Assembly: GCA_001414485.1 (NCBI GenBank)
Contig: LLEY01000029.1
Location: forward strand, 1 to 64,000
DNA from: Calycina herbarum
Taxonomy: Eukaryota; Ascomycota; Leotiomycetes; Helotiales; Pezizellaceae
DNA length: 64,000 nucleotides
Direction: 5' to 3'
This document shows positions 24,544-36,068 of the stretch, in pieces (the stretch's first letter is position 1; each line of letters begins with the position of its first letter). The notes beneath the pieces were generated by a model. It was given only the letters and a program-made list of their open reading frames with translations, did not search any database and was not told the DNA's origin. The position numbers were made by a program, and so were the translations under genes.

Positions 24544-27163
24544 TCAAAAAAAGCCACCCTGCCTCCTCGTTTTACACTTCAATATAGAAGGCAATTCCAC
24601 CCCTTCATGTCTTGACAAGAAGTGCCTCCGAACATTATCCCGTCTAGGTGATTGGTGTTCACACTTCGGACACTTCACGATCTTGCCCACTTCATGAAAT
24701 GTACGGATTTGTCTCCTCAAGTTAACTCGAGCATCTCTGCCTGTATATGACTTATCGCAGTTGGTATGTGGGCAATGGGCCACGGATAAAGCAAGAGCAG
24801 CGTCTCCTGGGGGGAAGCAGTGGTGCTTGAGTGGTTTTCAGTACTCAAGTTGGGGAGACAGGTGAGAGCCTAGAAATCTGTTAGTCTGCTTTGACTGATG
24901 AAGAAGAGATGACATTGATTTACTTTTGTTTTTTTTGGCGGGCTTGGTTCTGAAGCAGAAGATGAGTCGTATCCATTCATCTGAATCATGACTTCGACCA
25001 CATCAGCAGAAGCACTTGCGGAAACGGTAGCTTCATCGCCGTCCCCATCTTTTACCAAGTTTTGTAGTGCCCATACAATCTCCGAAACTTCTTTATCCTT
25101 AACATACGACTTTGTGTATTCTTCTGGTTCGGTGCAATAGTTGGGATAGGTGCAATCCCAAGTCACAAGATCAGATGCAACCAAGCAGTGGTTCAAAGTT
25201 GACGAGACAGTTTGACGAAAGAATCAAAGTTACAAGCGAGATGCTAAAATGATACGTTAGTTTGGAAACCTCCGTTGACTGAACTGGTGGCAACTTACGT
25301 GCGTTGTGGTGATCACATATTCTTCGACTTCCCTTACAGTCTGCAGACGACCAAGTCGCACGAAGGTGCCTGCCATACTCAGAACAGCGACTGTGATTTC
25401 TTCATCCTCGCCCAAGTCCTTCTTTATGGGATCGAGGATGAGTGAGGTAGCCTCGTTGACGAATTTTCCCAGGACTTGAATTGGAGGGGTTATGTCTGTA
25501 GCTTCGAAAACTTTGCGATGAGTTGTAATTCCGCCGCCAGATAAGTGGAACAGAAGCTCGCCTAAGCTTGTCATAACTATGTTCATCCGTATTAGATGTT
25601 TTAATAGCTAGCGAGCAGCAAGTGAAGGGCAGGCAATGAAGAGAATTGGGGAAATACATACACTGAACAAATTTCACTACCACTTGAAACATGATAGTCT
25701 GAACGAGTAGTTCCAAAAAGGGTGGAATTGTAGGAATCTCATATGAGGGACTGTGGGGAACCCATGCTTGCGGGTTATTCTTCTCGTCAGTAATTGGGGG
25801 AGATGTGTTGTACAGCTCTTCCAGATTATTCGAGGTCATTGGTATTTCAGAGAGGATGGTTGATGTATCTGGTGGTTGTATCTCGATTGTATCATCCACG
25901 CTCTCCGCTAATTCAATGTTCAAGAAGTCGCCAAATTGAAAATTCTCGTGTGCACTTGTTTCATGCAAAAGCCCAAATAGATGCTCTTGTAATCCGTTGT
26001 CCGTTGAAGGGTAATCCAGGGAATCCTCCATGATATTTGAATTTCCGCCAAATTCCAATCCGCTGGAAGCAGAAAACACATTAGCTTCGAAATCGAGTAT
26101 AGAAAAAAGACTGTCAACGGCCTCTGAGGATTTCAAGTCGAGAATAGAATTTGTTTCCGATGAAAACGATGTCGCTGGCTCTCTGGTTGCAGCATGTTGT
26201 TTTAACAATTCGATTTCCGGCCACACAATCTTTACAACCTCGTCATAAACCTGCCTATCCCTCTCCCTTTTGATCGCCAGCCGCCAGCGGTCGATATCAG
26301 CCAGAACATCTACACCTTCCATCTTACCATGCTTTTGGAGTAGCTTCGACATGACATAGGATAAGCTGGCGAAAGCGAATACATCCTTCAATGATTGTGG
26401 TTCTTGTCCATCTAGCACATTTCTGAATGTTGTAATTCCATCATCAAGCATCCCCTTTGCACTTCCATAGCTTCGTCTCAGTTTCTTGATGCCTCCTATG
26501 TCGTGCCCGGCCGTAAGTTGGAGAAACTTCTCGTAATGACTTTCAGAAGAGATGCGAAGTTCTTGTAATGTTTTCCATTGTGACTGCTGGGGCAAAGAGC
26601 GAGGTACCTTATTTTTGACCTTGGAGAATGCATCGGCCTCTGCCTTATAATGATCAGTGGCGTACTCATACCGAAATTCTTTCAAAGGGATGATTGTTGG
26701 CTTTATCGACTCTTTCTCATGTCGACACTGCACAGTGATGTATTCCTCGTGCGTTGAGGCAGTTACGACCCCTCTTCGCTCTGGTACATGCCATTCCGGC
26801 TCTGGTTGTGTGATAGCATAGATGTATCTTTGCGCGATACCTGTCGGGTGTTTCTCTCAAACTTGGAGTCCGCCAATGTCCATGTAGAAGGTCGGGTATT
26901 GGAATGTCGCATAACTCATCGTCTAGCTCATCTTGCATACCCCTTTGCAAAAATCGCGCATCCGTGGGATTGTCCAATTTTTCCAGATAATCAAGGCCAG
27001 CTTGGAGCCCGTCAAGTTCATTTGCATATACAGGCTTCTCGCCTGGCGTTGCATTTCCTTTGGGGATGGCGAAAAAAAGATCTGTAGGTGGTCGCGTGGT
27101 AAGGCATAAACAATGAGAATAGCCACAGCGTCCACAACCGACCGCTGAAGACGCCATTATCAT
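24544..27163 (-). CDS. Fungal C2H2-type zinc-finger protein, frame broken in places
   Basis: One gene appears spread over the minus strand. Segment A (27163 to about 26770): Cys-rich start GCGRCGYSHCLC, then CHTTRAGMACTRAKRG. Segment B (about 26730-25668): long helical region (FRYEYATDHYKAEADAF, LRRSYGSAKGMLDDGITTFR) typical of ascomycete C2H2 proteins. Segment C (25578-25299) joins B by a canonical GTATGT intron. Segment D (25246-24930) follows an ACTAAC branch point. Segment E (24815-24544) carries C2H2-like fingers (CPHTNCDKSY...H, CPKCEHQSPRRDNVRRHFLSRH). Frames do not connect cleanly at A/B, inside D (a T-run near 25200) or D/E (an A-run near 24930). This means either sequencing errors in homopolymers or pseudogenisation. 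Likely nuclear; targets unknown. Confidence 0.55.
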
Positions 27164-27974
27164 GACAAGTGAAGTCCTAATGGGAGAACTTTGGATAATA
27201 CTGCACGAAAGGAGTTGCAGCGAGCCAAATTGCGAGGTGACGAGGAGAAAAGTTGAAGAAAAGAAGATAAGTTCAAGAAAGACAAAATGAGACGAGGTCA
27301 CCGTCACCCCAGCCTTGAGAGGACTTTTTTCCTGAAAGAGCAGGCACACTTGCATAGAGCTTAACCTGAAAGGATATTTTCGGTGTAGGGGGCTAATCAC
27401 CTGACTTTGGAGGACAAGCTGAACCCCTCATAAACCCTGGCTATTAAGGTCGAGTTGTCCTCCTAATAGGCACATCTTAGTCCTCCAACTTACTCGACCA
27501 CCTTTGAAAAGGTCCTCCCGGCTTTTACAATGGGGACCCGAGAAATATCACATGGTATACCTGTGACTTTTTTGCCTCTATGTTGCAGTGTTGAGAAGTC
27601 CTCTCGATTGTGCTGGCGATATGCGTTTTGCCACCCGATAATCAACCTCCAACTTTAAATCGACATGTCCTCCACGTCCACCATCCAATTTGTCTCTTAT
27701 CCGAGAGAGAAATCTCCAGTGCTGTCCTCCTGCTTCTAAAAACTCAACTCGTAAAACGTGCGAACTAGAAGATGTCCTCATTATGTCCTCCCGGCTCCAA
27801 CTCAAGATGCCCTCCATCGCAGCATGTCCTACCTATTGTCCTCCAAAATCAAGACTTTACTTAAGCAATCAATACGTCTCTTCATGTCTTTCTCGAGTTC
27901 CAAGTACTACTCTCACCCCCCGTCCTCTTATCAGACAAGAACTTTATTCCCTGTTCCGTGAACCTAATTTCACA
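27164..27974. promoter_or_regulatory. Divergent upstream region with a GTCCTCC cluster
   Basis: It lies between the divergent zinc-finger gene and the 75-residue gene. The 7-mer GTCCTCC occurs exactly at 27457, 27480, 27512, 27667, 27724, 27785 and 27838 on the plus strand and in reverse at 27409; near matches are at 27599 and 27774. No convincing coding frame. A regulatory role is inferred from clustering only. Confidence 0.45.
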
Positions 27975-28250
27975 ATGTCGCCCAAATACTCGTCCTCGTC
28001 CAGACAAGTCCAAAAGTCAAGTAGTTCCAAGAAATCCAATGACCAAAGGTATCGCCCCATCCTACCTCTCTGTCAATAACTCTAACGACACGGCAGCACC
28101 AGCAACCGACAAAAATCAAGCCACTCCTCAAAAAGCAACGATTCAACCTCAATGCTAGACCGCTGGGCCTACGAAAATCAGAAGGAAGAATTGACATTCG
28201 CTGAGAAGATGGAAAGGAAGAATTGGGAGAGTGAGACTTCTCGGTTGTAG
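27975..28250 (+). CDS. Small Ser/Lys-rich protein, 75 residues, one intron
   Basis: Model: join(27975..28048, 28097..28250). The 48-bp intron starts GTATCG, has a CTCTAACG branch site and ends CGGCAG. The product begins MSPKYSSSSRQVQKSSSSKK, continues Ser/Lys/Asn-rich, and ends in a charged helix, MLDRWAYENQKEELTFAEKM, followed by ERKNWESETSRL. Splicing turns two short frames into one clean open frame, the main evidence for a real gene. The C-terminal helix could mediate a contact. No family recognised, no signal peptide or membrane segment, function unknown. It diverges from the zinc-finger gene and converges on the EMP70-like gene. Confidence 0.6.
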
Positions 28251-29009
28251 GAGTCTGAAGACCCCATGGGGTCTGAGGGCAAGGAACTCAGATTTTGAGA
28301 TATGTGTTGGATATTGAGGGTATGAGACTTGGGTAATGTTGCCTTTGCCGGGGTAGTACAAAATGAAAGTGAGAGGGAGGAGGTCGGTTGCAAGTTTGGA
28401 ATGAAGCGGAAACGTGAACCACGAAAGGGACAGTACTGCAAGAATTCGTAACTGTAGCCTTCGCACTTTGCCTTTTATAGATAATTGTCCCAGTCGTTTA
28501 GGACAAATAAATTGACTTCCCGAGTTTTGGTCGAACAATCGGGGATGCAGAGCCGAGGGATTCTACCCTTGGAACTCCTACACCCCCTGGTGGTAGATGA
28601 TGGCACTTGCCAGTCAGAAAGAACTTGAAAGCAACGAAGATCCCATCACTTGAATATCTGAAAACACATCCCCTTCACGCATGAAGTTAAACATCAGCAA
28701 AAAGCAAAGACTCATTCCAGGCAACCGAAATCTCATATTTACCAACCTACTACAAAAAGCCCCAACCATCCAACCCAGAAAAGACGCCACGCCAAATATC
28801 CCGCTCCGCTCACAGCAATGCTCAAAACAGAAGCCGAGGTAAACCGTCGAATCAGAAGAATTTCTTTACTATATATAGTACACTGCGCAGAGAATAAAGT
28901 CGGCCCTGCCCTGCCTTCTCTCGGCAAACTCGCTTTTGCGTTTCCCATCGTATTGCATTCAACTTTTGCAATTGTCTTAGCTTTCTTATTTCTCTAATCG
29001 ATTAATGAA
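28251..29009. other. Convergent spacer, no gene seen
   Basis: 3' flanks of the 75-residue gene and the EMP70-like gene. The 127-, 87- and 69-residue minus-strand frames here have no recognisable features. Nothing else noted. Confidence 0.5.
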
Positions 29010-31008
29010 TCAATCAATCTTAATGGACCCGTAAATCTTTTGTACGAACAGCCAACTGGCGAAGAACCCAATGGAGCCTGTTATCATATTAGCCAAGTTT
29101 CCAAGCAGCAGAGTGAAGAGGAAGAAACATACCAGTGAGAATAAAAAATAAGAAAGAAACCAGCGCACTGTATCCAATATACAGCACACTTCCCGCCAGC
29201 CCACTCAATTGCAATTTCGTAATCCAGTATATAAGAGCATTAGCAAAGACATAAAACGCCGATGCACCAGCAGTCATAAACGCCCTCCAATGCCAATGGT
29301 AATTCTCGCTACAAAGCAGGAAATAAACCATTAACACCGTAACCGAGGCGCAAGTCATAATCATAAGTCCGTAGCACAAGAAGAGGAACCCAAACATGTA
29401 GTACACCTTGCTGAACCAGATGGAGGACATGATGAAGTAGAGTTCGACGAAAATAGCACCGAATGGTAAGATACCAACTAGAAGCATGGATGGGATAGGT
29501 CGCATGTAGGTCGTGCTTGGTGGAATTTGACGAGGGATTTGGTTGGTACGAACAGGGGGTTGGATTGCAGGTTGACGGAATCCGACCCAACTTCCGGCGA
29601 AAGATAGGGGCACCGAGATGATGAACCAAATAATAACAATGACGAGCATTGTTGTGAATGGGACAGCACCAGATGACTCCTTTGCCCAGAGGAAAAGGTT
29701 GAGTAGGAAGAATGTAGCGAAGACAATACCAGGGACCATGAGAGGTGTGAGGGCAATGTTGAGCTTCCATCGTTCACCTCCAAATGCCTTGTAAACACGG
29801 GCAGAAGTATAACCTCCAATGAATCCCAAAACCGTGTAAAGGAGAACCATAATAGTACCCAGAGATCCACGATTGGAGGGCGAGAGGAATCCGAGGAGAG
29901 CAAAGGCAATAGTAAAGCCGGTCATAACAAATAGCTGAGCACCATTTCCAAGGAAAATACTGAGAATCAGAGGCGAGCTTGGCGTTCGGAAAACATCACC
30001 GTGAACCAACTTCCATCCAGAATCCTCTTGTACTCCATCCTCCACAGCAGCAGAAGTTCCCGACAAGTCATCCAAATTGATCGAATCCAGACGATTGTAT
30101 CTTTGAATATCCTTTCTCAACGTTCGTAGAAGAATTGAAACGACAGTTATAGTCAAGAAAATGACAATAATGGCTGAGTTGATAAGTGAGAACCAATGGA
30201 TCTTGGGGTCGAAAACATGAAGGTATTTGTCCCATCTTGTAGCCCACGCAGTTGGCGACTCTCTCCAGTAAACACCATATGAGAAATTAACCGTGGTCTC
30301 TGTAGTCTCGGAAAGTGTAACAGGTCCGCTTCCCTGACCGCAGTTTGGCTCCTTGTCGTTTCCTTCCAGAGTGCCTTTCCTCGATTCCGGTTGAACAATA
30401 ATTCCCACTACCCGGTACTGACCTGCGGAAACTTGGTGATAATCGATGATGATATCGTAGTGGTTGTTCAAGTGCATATCCTTCTCATCCCCACTTCCCA
30501 AAGCAAATCCTTGACTATAAAATTTCGTTTGCGTAACTTCGTCCTCGATCAACTGTCCGGCAGGTAATCCATCAATCAGCCAGTTGAGTGCAAAGCCCTG
30601 CGCTATCCTCCGGTTGACAAAATGCGCTGAGCTCATATCGTATTTCACGCCTTTACACAGCGCCTTACACGTCTCGTTCTGTGCCATCTTCAACTGGAAG
30701 GGCGATGTCCTGATGCGATCCCCAAACAATATACTGCCCAAACTCTCAGAGACATCTTTTGGCTCGGGATCGGGTCTGCAGAAATGAAAGGCGGGATGGT
30801 AGTAGTCGAAGGATACGATAGAGCGCAAGGTTCCATCCACTTGTGACCCAACCGGCGTAAGTCGATTGACGTTCAGAGGGACGAGGTCGTTCTCTTTATA
30901 TGATGTTGGCGCAACGCCGGGGAGGTAGAAGGCGGAGGATAACTGAGGTGCCGCAGCTAGGAGGGAGAATAGGAGCGCCGCAGACGGCGATAAATCCCGT
31001 AAACGCAT
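29010..31008 (-). CDS. EMP70: Nonaspanin (EMP70/TM9SF family)
   Basis: Minus-strand model: 31008..29133 joined to 29077..29010, 647 residues, one 55-bp intron near the 3' end. An N-terminal signal peptide (Leu/Ala-rich, about residues 1-25) precedes FYLPGVAPTSYKENDLVPL, the family start. A lumenal domain of about 250 residues follows, then nine hydrophobic segments from about 275 on. The C-terminus SIGFFASWLFVQKIYGSIKID ends in Lys-x-Asp, matching the KxD/E signal of this family that keeps it in Golgi/endosome membranes through COPI. Without the intron the last 23 residues and this signal are lost. Members act in endosome/Golgi sorting and cell adhesion. Divergent from LCP5. Confidence 0.95.
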
Positions 31009-31432
31009 GTTGGAGTTTTCTATCTGAATTCTTGAGGTGGGCGGAAAAAGTCAGTAGAATTCTGATGATGCGCGTCGAGGATGGGTTGTGTTGCGTAGGC
31101 TGCTGGGAGTACATAAGGCTGAGGAAAGTTGGCAGCGATGCTTACCTGGCCCACGGGCAAAATTGGCACACGGAACAGCGCGGATATTATTTACTCATGG
31201 ATTGGACGAGCGAAGATTTGTTCGTTTCTTTGCAATAATTGTTGGTGGTCTGAAAGACAGAAATGGATTAAAGTCGAGACAGGGCAACTCGGGAAGCCAG
31301 CTATGCTGCTGATGTGGCTCTAAATTGTAAGTTCCTACTCGGCGCGGAATATCCTTCTTCCGATGTGGCTGAGAAATTCCAAAATTTCTCAATCTTGCAC
31401 CCCGCCCTTTTTTCCATTACAACCAACTCAAG
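31009..31432. promoter_or_regulatory. Shared divergent promoter, EMP70-like / LCP5
   Basis: The 424 bp between the two ATGs must hold both promoters and both 5' UTRs. No TATA box is evident. The short frames across it are shadows. Confidence 0.6.
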
Positions 31433-32572
31433 ATGGCAACACAATCTTCATTTCCGGCGCTGCTGCAGACCCTCACGCAGGCATTGTCTTCTGCTTCCGA
31501 ATCTACCAAATTACTACATGCGCCAATTCCACCTGAGCATGGAATCTCACTTCTCGATGTCAAGAACGAACTATTCCTCTCCTACCTACAAAATCTTGTC
31601 TTCCTCATAATCCTCAAGTTACGAAATCAAAAGACTGGGAACTCATCATCCGATGATGAAGAAAACGAATTTCTTGATAACTCTGTTGTCAAGAAATTGG
31701 TTGAGCTACAGGTGTATTTAGAGAAGGGCGTGCGACCACTCGAAGGACGTCTAAAATACCAAATCGACAAAGTACTGCGCGCAGCAGATGACGCGAAACG
31801 TGCCGAAGACGCAGCAACAGCAGTCAAATCCAAGCCAGTCGCAAAACCTGTAAAGAAATCTCAGGCGCAAGACGACGATTCCGATGCTTCTTCTAATGAG
31901 AGCGACGACGAGGCCGCAAATGGTGTGCCGCTACTCGAAGCAAATCAAATCGATGATCTCCAATACCGACCCAATCCCTCTTCTCTTATGCGCCCCGCGA
32001 ATGCTGAGGATGCCGACGACGCAAATGGCAGAGCCGAAAATGATGGAGTCTACAAACCGCCACGCATTCAAGCAACAGCCATGCCAACCACGACCGGTCC
32101 ACGCGAGAAGATGGATAGAAAAGCAAACAAATCTGCGACTCTGGACGAATTCGTCAGTACCGAGTTATCACTTGCGCCATTGGCAGAACCAAGTATTGGA
32201 TCCACTATCACAGGTGGAGGACGAAGAAGCAAGAGTGAAAAGGAGAAGAAGGAAGAGGCTGAACGACGAGAGTATGAGGAGAAGAATTATGTCCGTTTGC
32301 CCAAAGAGAGCAAAAGGGACCGGGCCAAGAAGAAGGGTGGAAGAGATGCTGGATATGGTGGTGAGGAGTGGAGAGGTCTTGGTGAGGGCATTGATAGAAT
32401 TGAGAGGTTGACTAAGCGAAAAGCTGGGGAAGGCAAAAATGTTTTGGACAAGAGTCGGAAGAGGTCTACGGAAGACGGGCCCAAAAACAGTGGTGAGCCG
32501 GAATTAGGCCAGGGTTTCCAGAAACGATTGAAGGCATTGGATGGCGGGAGAAGGGACCGAGGACGAAAGTAG
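31433..32572 (+). CDS. LCP5: U3 snoRNP protein Lcp5 (Sas10/Utp3/C1D family)
   Basis: 379 residues, single exon. The N-terminal Sas10/Utp3/C1D-type helical domain covers about residues 5-115 (HGISLLDVKNELFLSYLQNL, then LVELQVYLEKGVRPLEGRLK). After a Ser/Asp-rich acidic linker come YRPNPSSLMRP (about 178-188) and VYKPPRIQATAMP (about 206-218), the conserved block of Lcp5/neuroguidin. The C-terminus is strongly basic (KRDRAKKKGGRDAG and a GRRDRGRK end), fitting nucleolar RNA binding. In yeast Lcp5 works in the small-subunit processome for 18S rRNA maturation and is essential. Length and order agree with the family. Confidence 0.9.
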   Translation: MATQSSFPALLQTLTQALSSASESTKLLHAPIPPEHGISLLDVKNELFLSYLQNLVFLIILKLRNQKTGNSSSDDEENEFLDNSVVKKLVELQVYLEKGVRPLEGRLKYQIDKVLRAADDAKRAEDAATAVKSKPVAKPVKKSQAQDDDSDASSNESDDEAANGVPLLEANQIDDLQYRPNPSSLMRPANAEDADDANGRAENDGVYKPPRIQATAMPTTTGPREKMDRKANKSATLDEFVSTELSLAPLAEPSIGSTITGGGRRSKSEKEKKEEAERREYEEKNYVRLPKESKRDRAKKKGGRDAGYGGEEWRGLGEGIDRIERLTKRKAGEGKNVLDKSRKRSTEDGPKNSGEPELGQGFQKRLKALDGGRRDRGRK

Positions 32573-32833
32573 AACGAATGGGATAAATTTCAACCCTCAA
32601 CTTCCAAATGCGTTCGTATCTCGCGATAGACAATAAAAGCTGCAGGAAATACTTCAGGTTCGTACCTGCCAACCTAGCTCATTGTCCTAAATTTCCAGGG
32701 TAATGCAAGGTAGTTTACCTAGATACTTGGGGCAATCTAATATTAACCCAGATAGCCTGAAACAATGTCCTTTTGTTCTGTCGGTAGAGTCATTGTTGTC
32801 GAACTTCCAAGCTCAACCTTGCTCTTATATATA
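32573..32833. other. Short convergent spacer
   Basis: 3' flanks of LCP5 and the DUF7580-like fragment; nothing recognised. Confidence 0.5.
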
Positions 32834-33517
32834 CTATATTCCCCGATACAACGAGTACTTCTTATAATCCTCCTCCAAAGGCTCAACGACAAAATTATAA
32901 ATCAGACTTCGAAACCCATCAAAATCAAATATCTTCTTACTATCCTGAATCCCAAACTCACACCTCAAACATCGTTGAACCACATACCCATATTCAGTCC
33001 CCCCTTTCATATAAACCTCGTCAATACTTCTAGTCGCGACTAGAAAGTCATCCGCGACGGTAGCCTGACCTACGAGTGTGGGATTCAAAGTGGCACGCAG
33101 GTCCTCGAAGGGCTTGTTGAGGCAAAGCTCAATCAGGATCACACCTAGAGCAAACAGTATCTTATTGACAATTAACCCATTGAGGAACTGATTTTTCGAC
33201 GTGGTTGGGGATTCGCTGCGTTTGGGGGTATCGGAGTGGGCTGAGAATGTTCGGGATATATAGGGTTCACTTATTGAAGGGCGGTTGTCTGGACCGGTGC
33301 CGGACGAGAAGAAGCTTATGTCGCTCTTTCCCCACGTCTCGTTAAGCCAAGGAGAGTTGTAGAATCGCAGGACACTCGAGGCTAGAGTTACCGCCAAACC
33401 GAGACGTTGCTGCCGGGATAACTTTCCCATTTTTGGGACCTGGGTGGCTCTTTCCTCTTTTGGCAGAAGAATCTTGTCGAGACTCAGGTGGGTGCCGATG
33501 TTCGTCTTCGATTTCAA
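32834..33517 (-). CDS. DUF7580-like protein, N-terminally truncated
   Basis: 227-residue frame. The segment KLSRQQRLGLAVTLASSVLRFYNSPWL, then PYISRTFS, and further on ILFALGVILIELCLNKPFEDL, is the typical C-terminal half of fungal DUF7580 proteins, a kinase-like fold of unknown role found in large ascomycete families. The usual N-terminal 250-300 residues are absent: upstream there is only AT-rich DNA, no in-frame ATG, and a possible 3' splice site (TTTAG, near 33532). It is most likely a truncated gene or a pseudogene. The start is the edge of the open frame, not a defined codon. Confidence 0.55.
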   Translation of the reverse strand: MKSKTNIGTHLSLDKILLPKEERATQVPKMGKLSRQQRLGLAVTLASSVLRFYNSPWLNETWGKSDISFFSSGTGPDNRPSISEPYISRTFSAHSDTPKRSESPTTSKNQFLNGLIVNKILFALGVILIELCLNKPFEDLRATLNPTLVGQATVADDFLVATRSIDEVYMKGGTEYGYVVQRCLRCEFGIQDSKKIFDFDGFRSLIYNFVVEPLEEDYKKYSLYRGI

Positions 33518-33962
33518 GCTGACTTCTAAACCCCTTCAAATCCACCAAAATTACATAAACGAAGCACTTCCAAAATATAGCACATCAAATATCAACCCCA
33601 GTAGCCAGAAATTATAAAGTAGTAGAGTTTTTATTTTAGAAAACCTAATTTGGAATCCTCCCAATTTCTCCACCCGACCATCCATCAATCCATTCATCCA
33701 TTCGCCAAACTCCAGCGCTACAAAAGGAGGGAAGAGGAGAAAAATGCCATGCCTACAATCAAAATACCAACACAATTTTCATGAATTTTTCATTTTGTCA
33801 TTTCTTCTTTTATCCCTCCATTGATCCATGCTTCAATCTTCCTCATATCGGGAACTGGAGAGAAGATAATATAATCTCGCTCTTAAAATGCCTATGCATG
33901 CCCATCACTCAAATGATATAATTCTTTCACCATTTTTTGAATACCACGAATGGGTTTCCACC
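33518..33962. other. AT-rich spacer
   Basis: It lies between the truncated DUF7580-like gene and the 3' end of the phosphatase gene. No exon matching the missing N-terminus was found. Confidence 0.5.
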
Positions 33963-36068
33963 TCAACTTCGCTCATTAACAGTCCATCTCCTCTTCGGTG
34001 CAATCTCCCGAATCTTCTCCGCATACCCAGGAAGGATAGGACTACCCCAAAGTCCACCAGTAGGTAGCGGGCCAACATCATCTTTCTCCCCATGCTCATC
34101 CTTCTCATCTTCTTCAGGGAAAACAGGTTCCGGTTTCGTTTCTTCAGATTTACTCTCCCCTACGGCATCATCCCCAAAATTGAGAATCATATCATCCTCA
34201 GGCTCATCGGTGGACTCATCTTCCGGTGGAGCAGCACTCCACAGTCCGATGGAACTCTGGCGTGCTGGGACGTAGCTGCGGGGTGCTGAACTGGCTACAC
34301 TGGCTGTACGACGCATGGTACCGAGAGTACCTGATGTGATGGGTCGTGCTGCTCTGTTCGTATCGAGGGAACCTGAGTTGCTGCCGAATCTTTCTCGGAA
34401 GGAACCTCCAATTACTGAAGGGTTCCTTGAAGGGGTTGGAGTTGATGATGCACTTGCGGAACGAAGATGTTCGGTATTGGCGACGAGCTTGACATCGTAC
34501 TCTTCTGATATGAGAGTACTCTTCGATGGATTTCGAGAGTGCGATTTTGGTGTTGCACCTGGGGTAGTGGCTGGTGTGCTTTTTGGGGTGGGCTTTCGAA
34601 CTGCCATTGTCAACGAGGCCATACCAACATCGAGTAGAACGGGTTGATTTGTCAGGGCTCCGATAAGAGCATTGCATCCAGCGCCATGTGTGACCAGAAT
34701 GAGAACCAAGTCTGTATCCTCGTCTTCTAGGTTTTCATCAACCGCACCCGGGAACTTGACGGCAGCTGGACTGGCCGGAACTTTGGGTAGCAGCTTTCCT
34801 GGGTCATCATCACTCTGATACCAATCGATCATTCGTTGTAATCCTTTTCGGAAACGCTTGTGCATCGAACTCCATTCTTCGCCATATTCACCGCCATTCC
34901 CCCATAGTTGAGGCTCACGCATACTATCCCACTGATAATCAACATCGACACATGCGTCCCTAGCATGTGCTACGTATCCAGCAGGAATTGGGTCGGAAAG
35001 TGAAATAGCATAACTGGGTATTGGTGGTTGGTAAATGCCATGGTCTGATGCATTTGGTATCGGTAGTGGTGACCTGCTCCTACCACTGTGATGACTGTGG
35101 TGGCTTCCATTTGTCCCAACACTACTCAAACTACTCGTTCGGTCTCGATTTCTGAGTGCTTGTCCCAACGCGGACATATTGGATAGAGGAGTTTCGTCTT
35201 TATCCTTCTCCGAACCAACAGTTGGACTGCCCCATCCACCAGGAAACGGCTTCTGATGCCCACCAAGTCCACCTCCGGTAAGATCCTTGATGTGTATGAG
35301 ATTGTTGTAGTCTTCCCTACGAAGTAAATCTGCCTTTGCTCCAGCGACCATCATGGGTGAACCAGGTGGCGGGGTGATGAGTTCGAAATAATCCGGAGTC
35401 AGCCACTCTCCCAAGAATGCATCCACTCGAATAATTGACTTCTTGAAATTTTCCGGCAGTTCCCGGCCTTTGCCATTCGCAGGTTCCAAGCTAGGAGCCA
35501 ATAAAGGCGAACTTGTGCCTATAGTAGGTCGGATTTTGGGGGAGGAGTGCATTGGAGATCCTCTGCCCGAGTGAGAAGACCTGGGTCGCTGGTGGGTATG
35601 GCCCGGGTTCTGTGCCAGACCTGCGCTGATGGCAGTAGCGGTCTGCACACAACGATGGAAAGGCGAGGTATGTATTATGACCTTGTGTCTTCGTTTCCTC
35701 CTCTTTTCTCCATCCTCTCCCGCTGCATCGTCCAAGAGCAATACCTCATCATCGGTCTCTCTGGTGCGGAGTATATTGGCGATCCGTTGACCCAGTGCTC
35801 TTGACTGAGTCCATCCGCCATAGGTTAAAGGGGGATCGTAGGGAGTGGGAGATGTGAGATGCCATTGTTTATCAGCGGCGTCGAGGCGAGCGCCATGTCT
35901 AGAATAATATTAGCACCGTTGCTATAACTACAACCTTACCGCGCCACCTGCGGCAGATATATCTTCAACGACGAAACAGACAAGCATATCCGGAGGCTAA
36001 GGGTCAAAACAGCAACGGGGGATGAGGGCATACCTGACGACAATTACTACAGCTGGAGGCCAACCCAT
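33963..36068 (-). CDS. Histidine phosphatase superfamily (phosphoglycerate mutase-like) protein
   Basis: Minus-strand model: 36068..36034 joined to 35898..33963, 656 residues; the 135-bp intron splits the Arg codon of the catalytic motif. The tiny first exon encodes MGWPPAVVIVVR, joined to HGARLDAADKQW: the phospho-accepting His13 in the Arg-His-Gly motif. HTSPFHRC (Arg94) and VTHGAGCNALIG (His416) complete the active site. A Ser/Gly/His-rich disordered insert (about 110-330) and an acidic Pro-rich tail make it larger than simple mutases; fungal Tfc7/PGAM-like proteins share this pattern. Activity as a phosphatase on an unknown substrate is inferred. A model starting at a downstream ATG would lose the catalytic His. 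Confidence 0.87.

Noticed and set aside
31433..32411. Additional frames overlapping LCP5 (for example 31884-32411)
   Set aside because: Shadows of the LCP5 frame.
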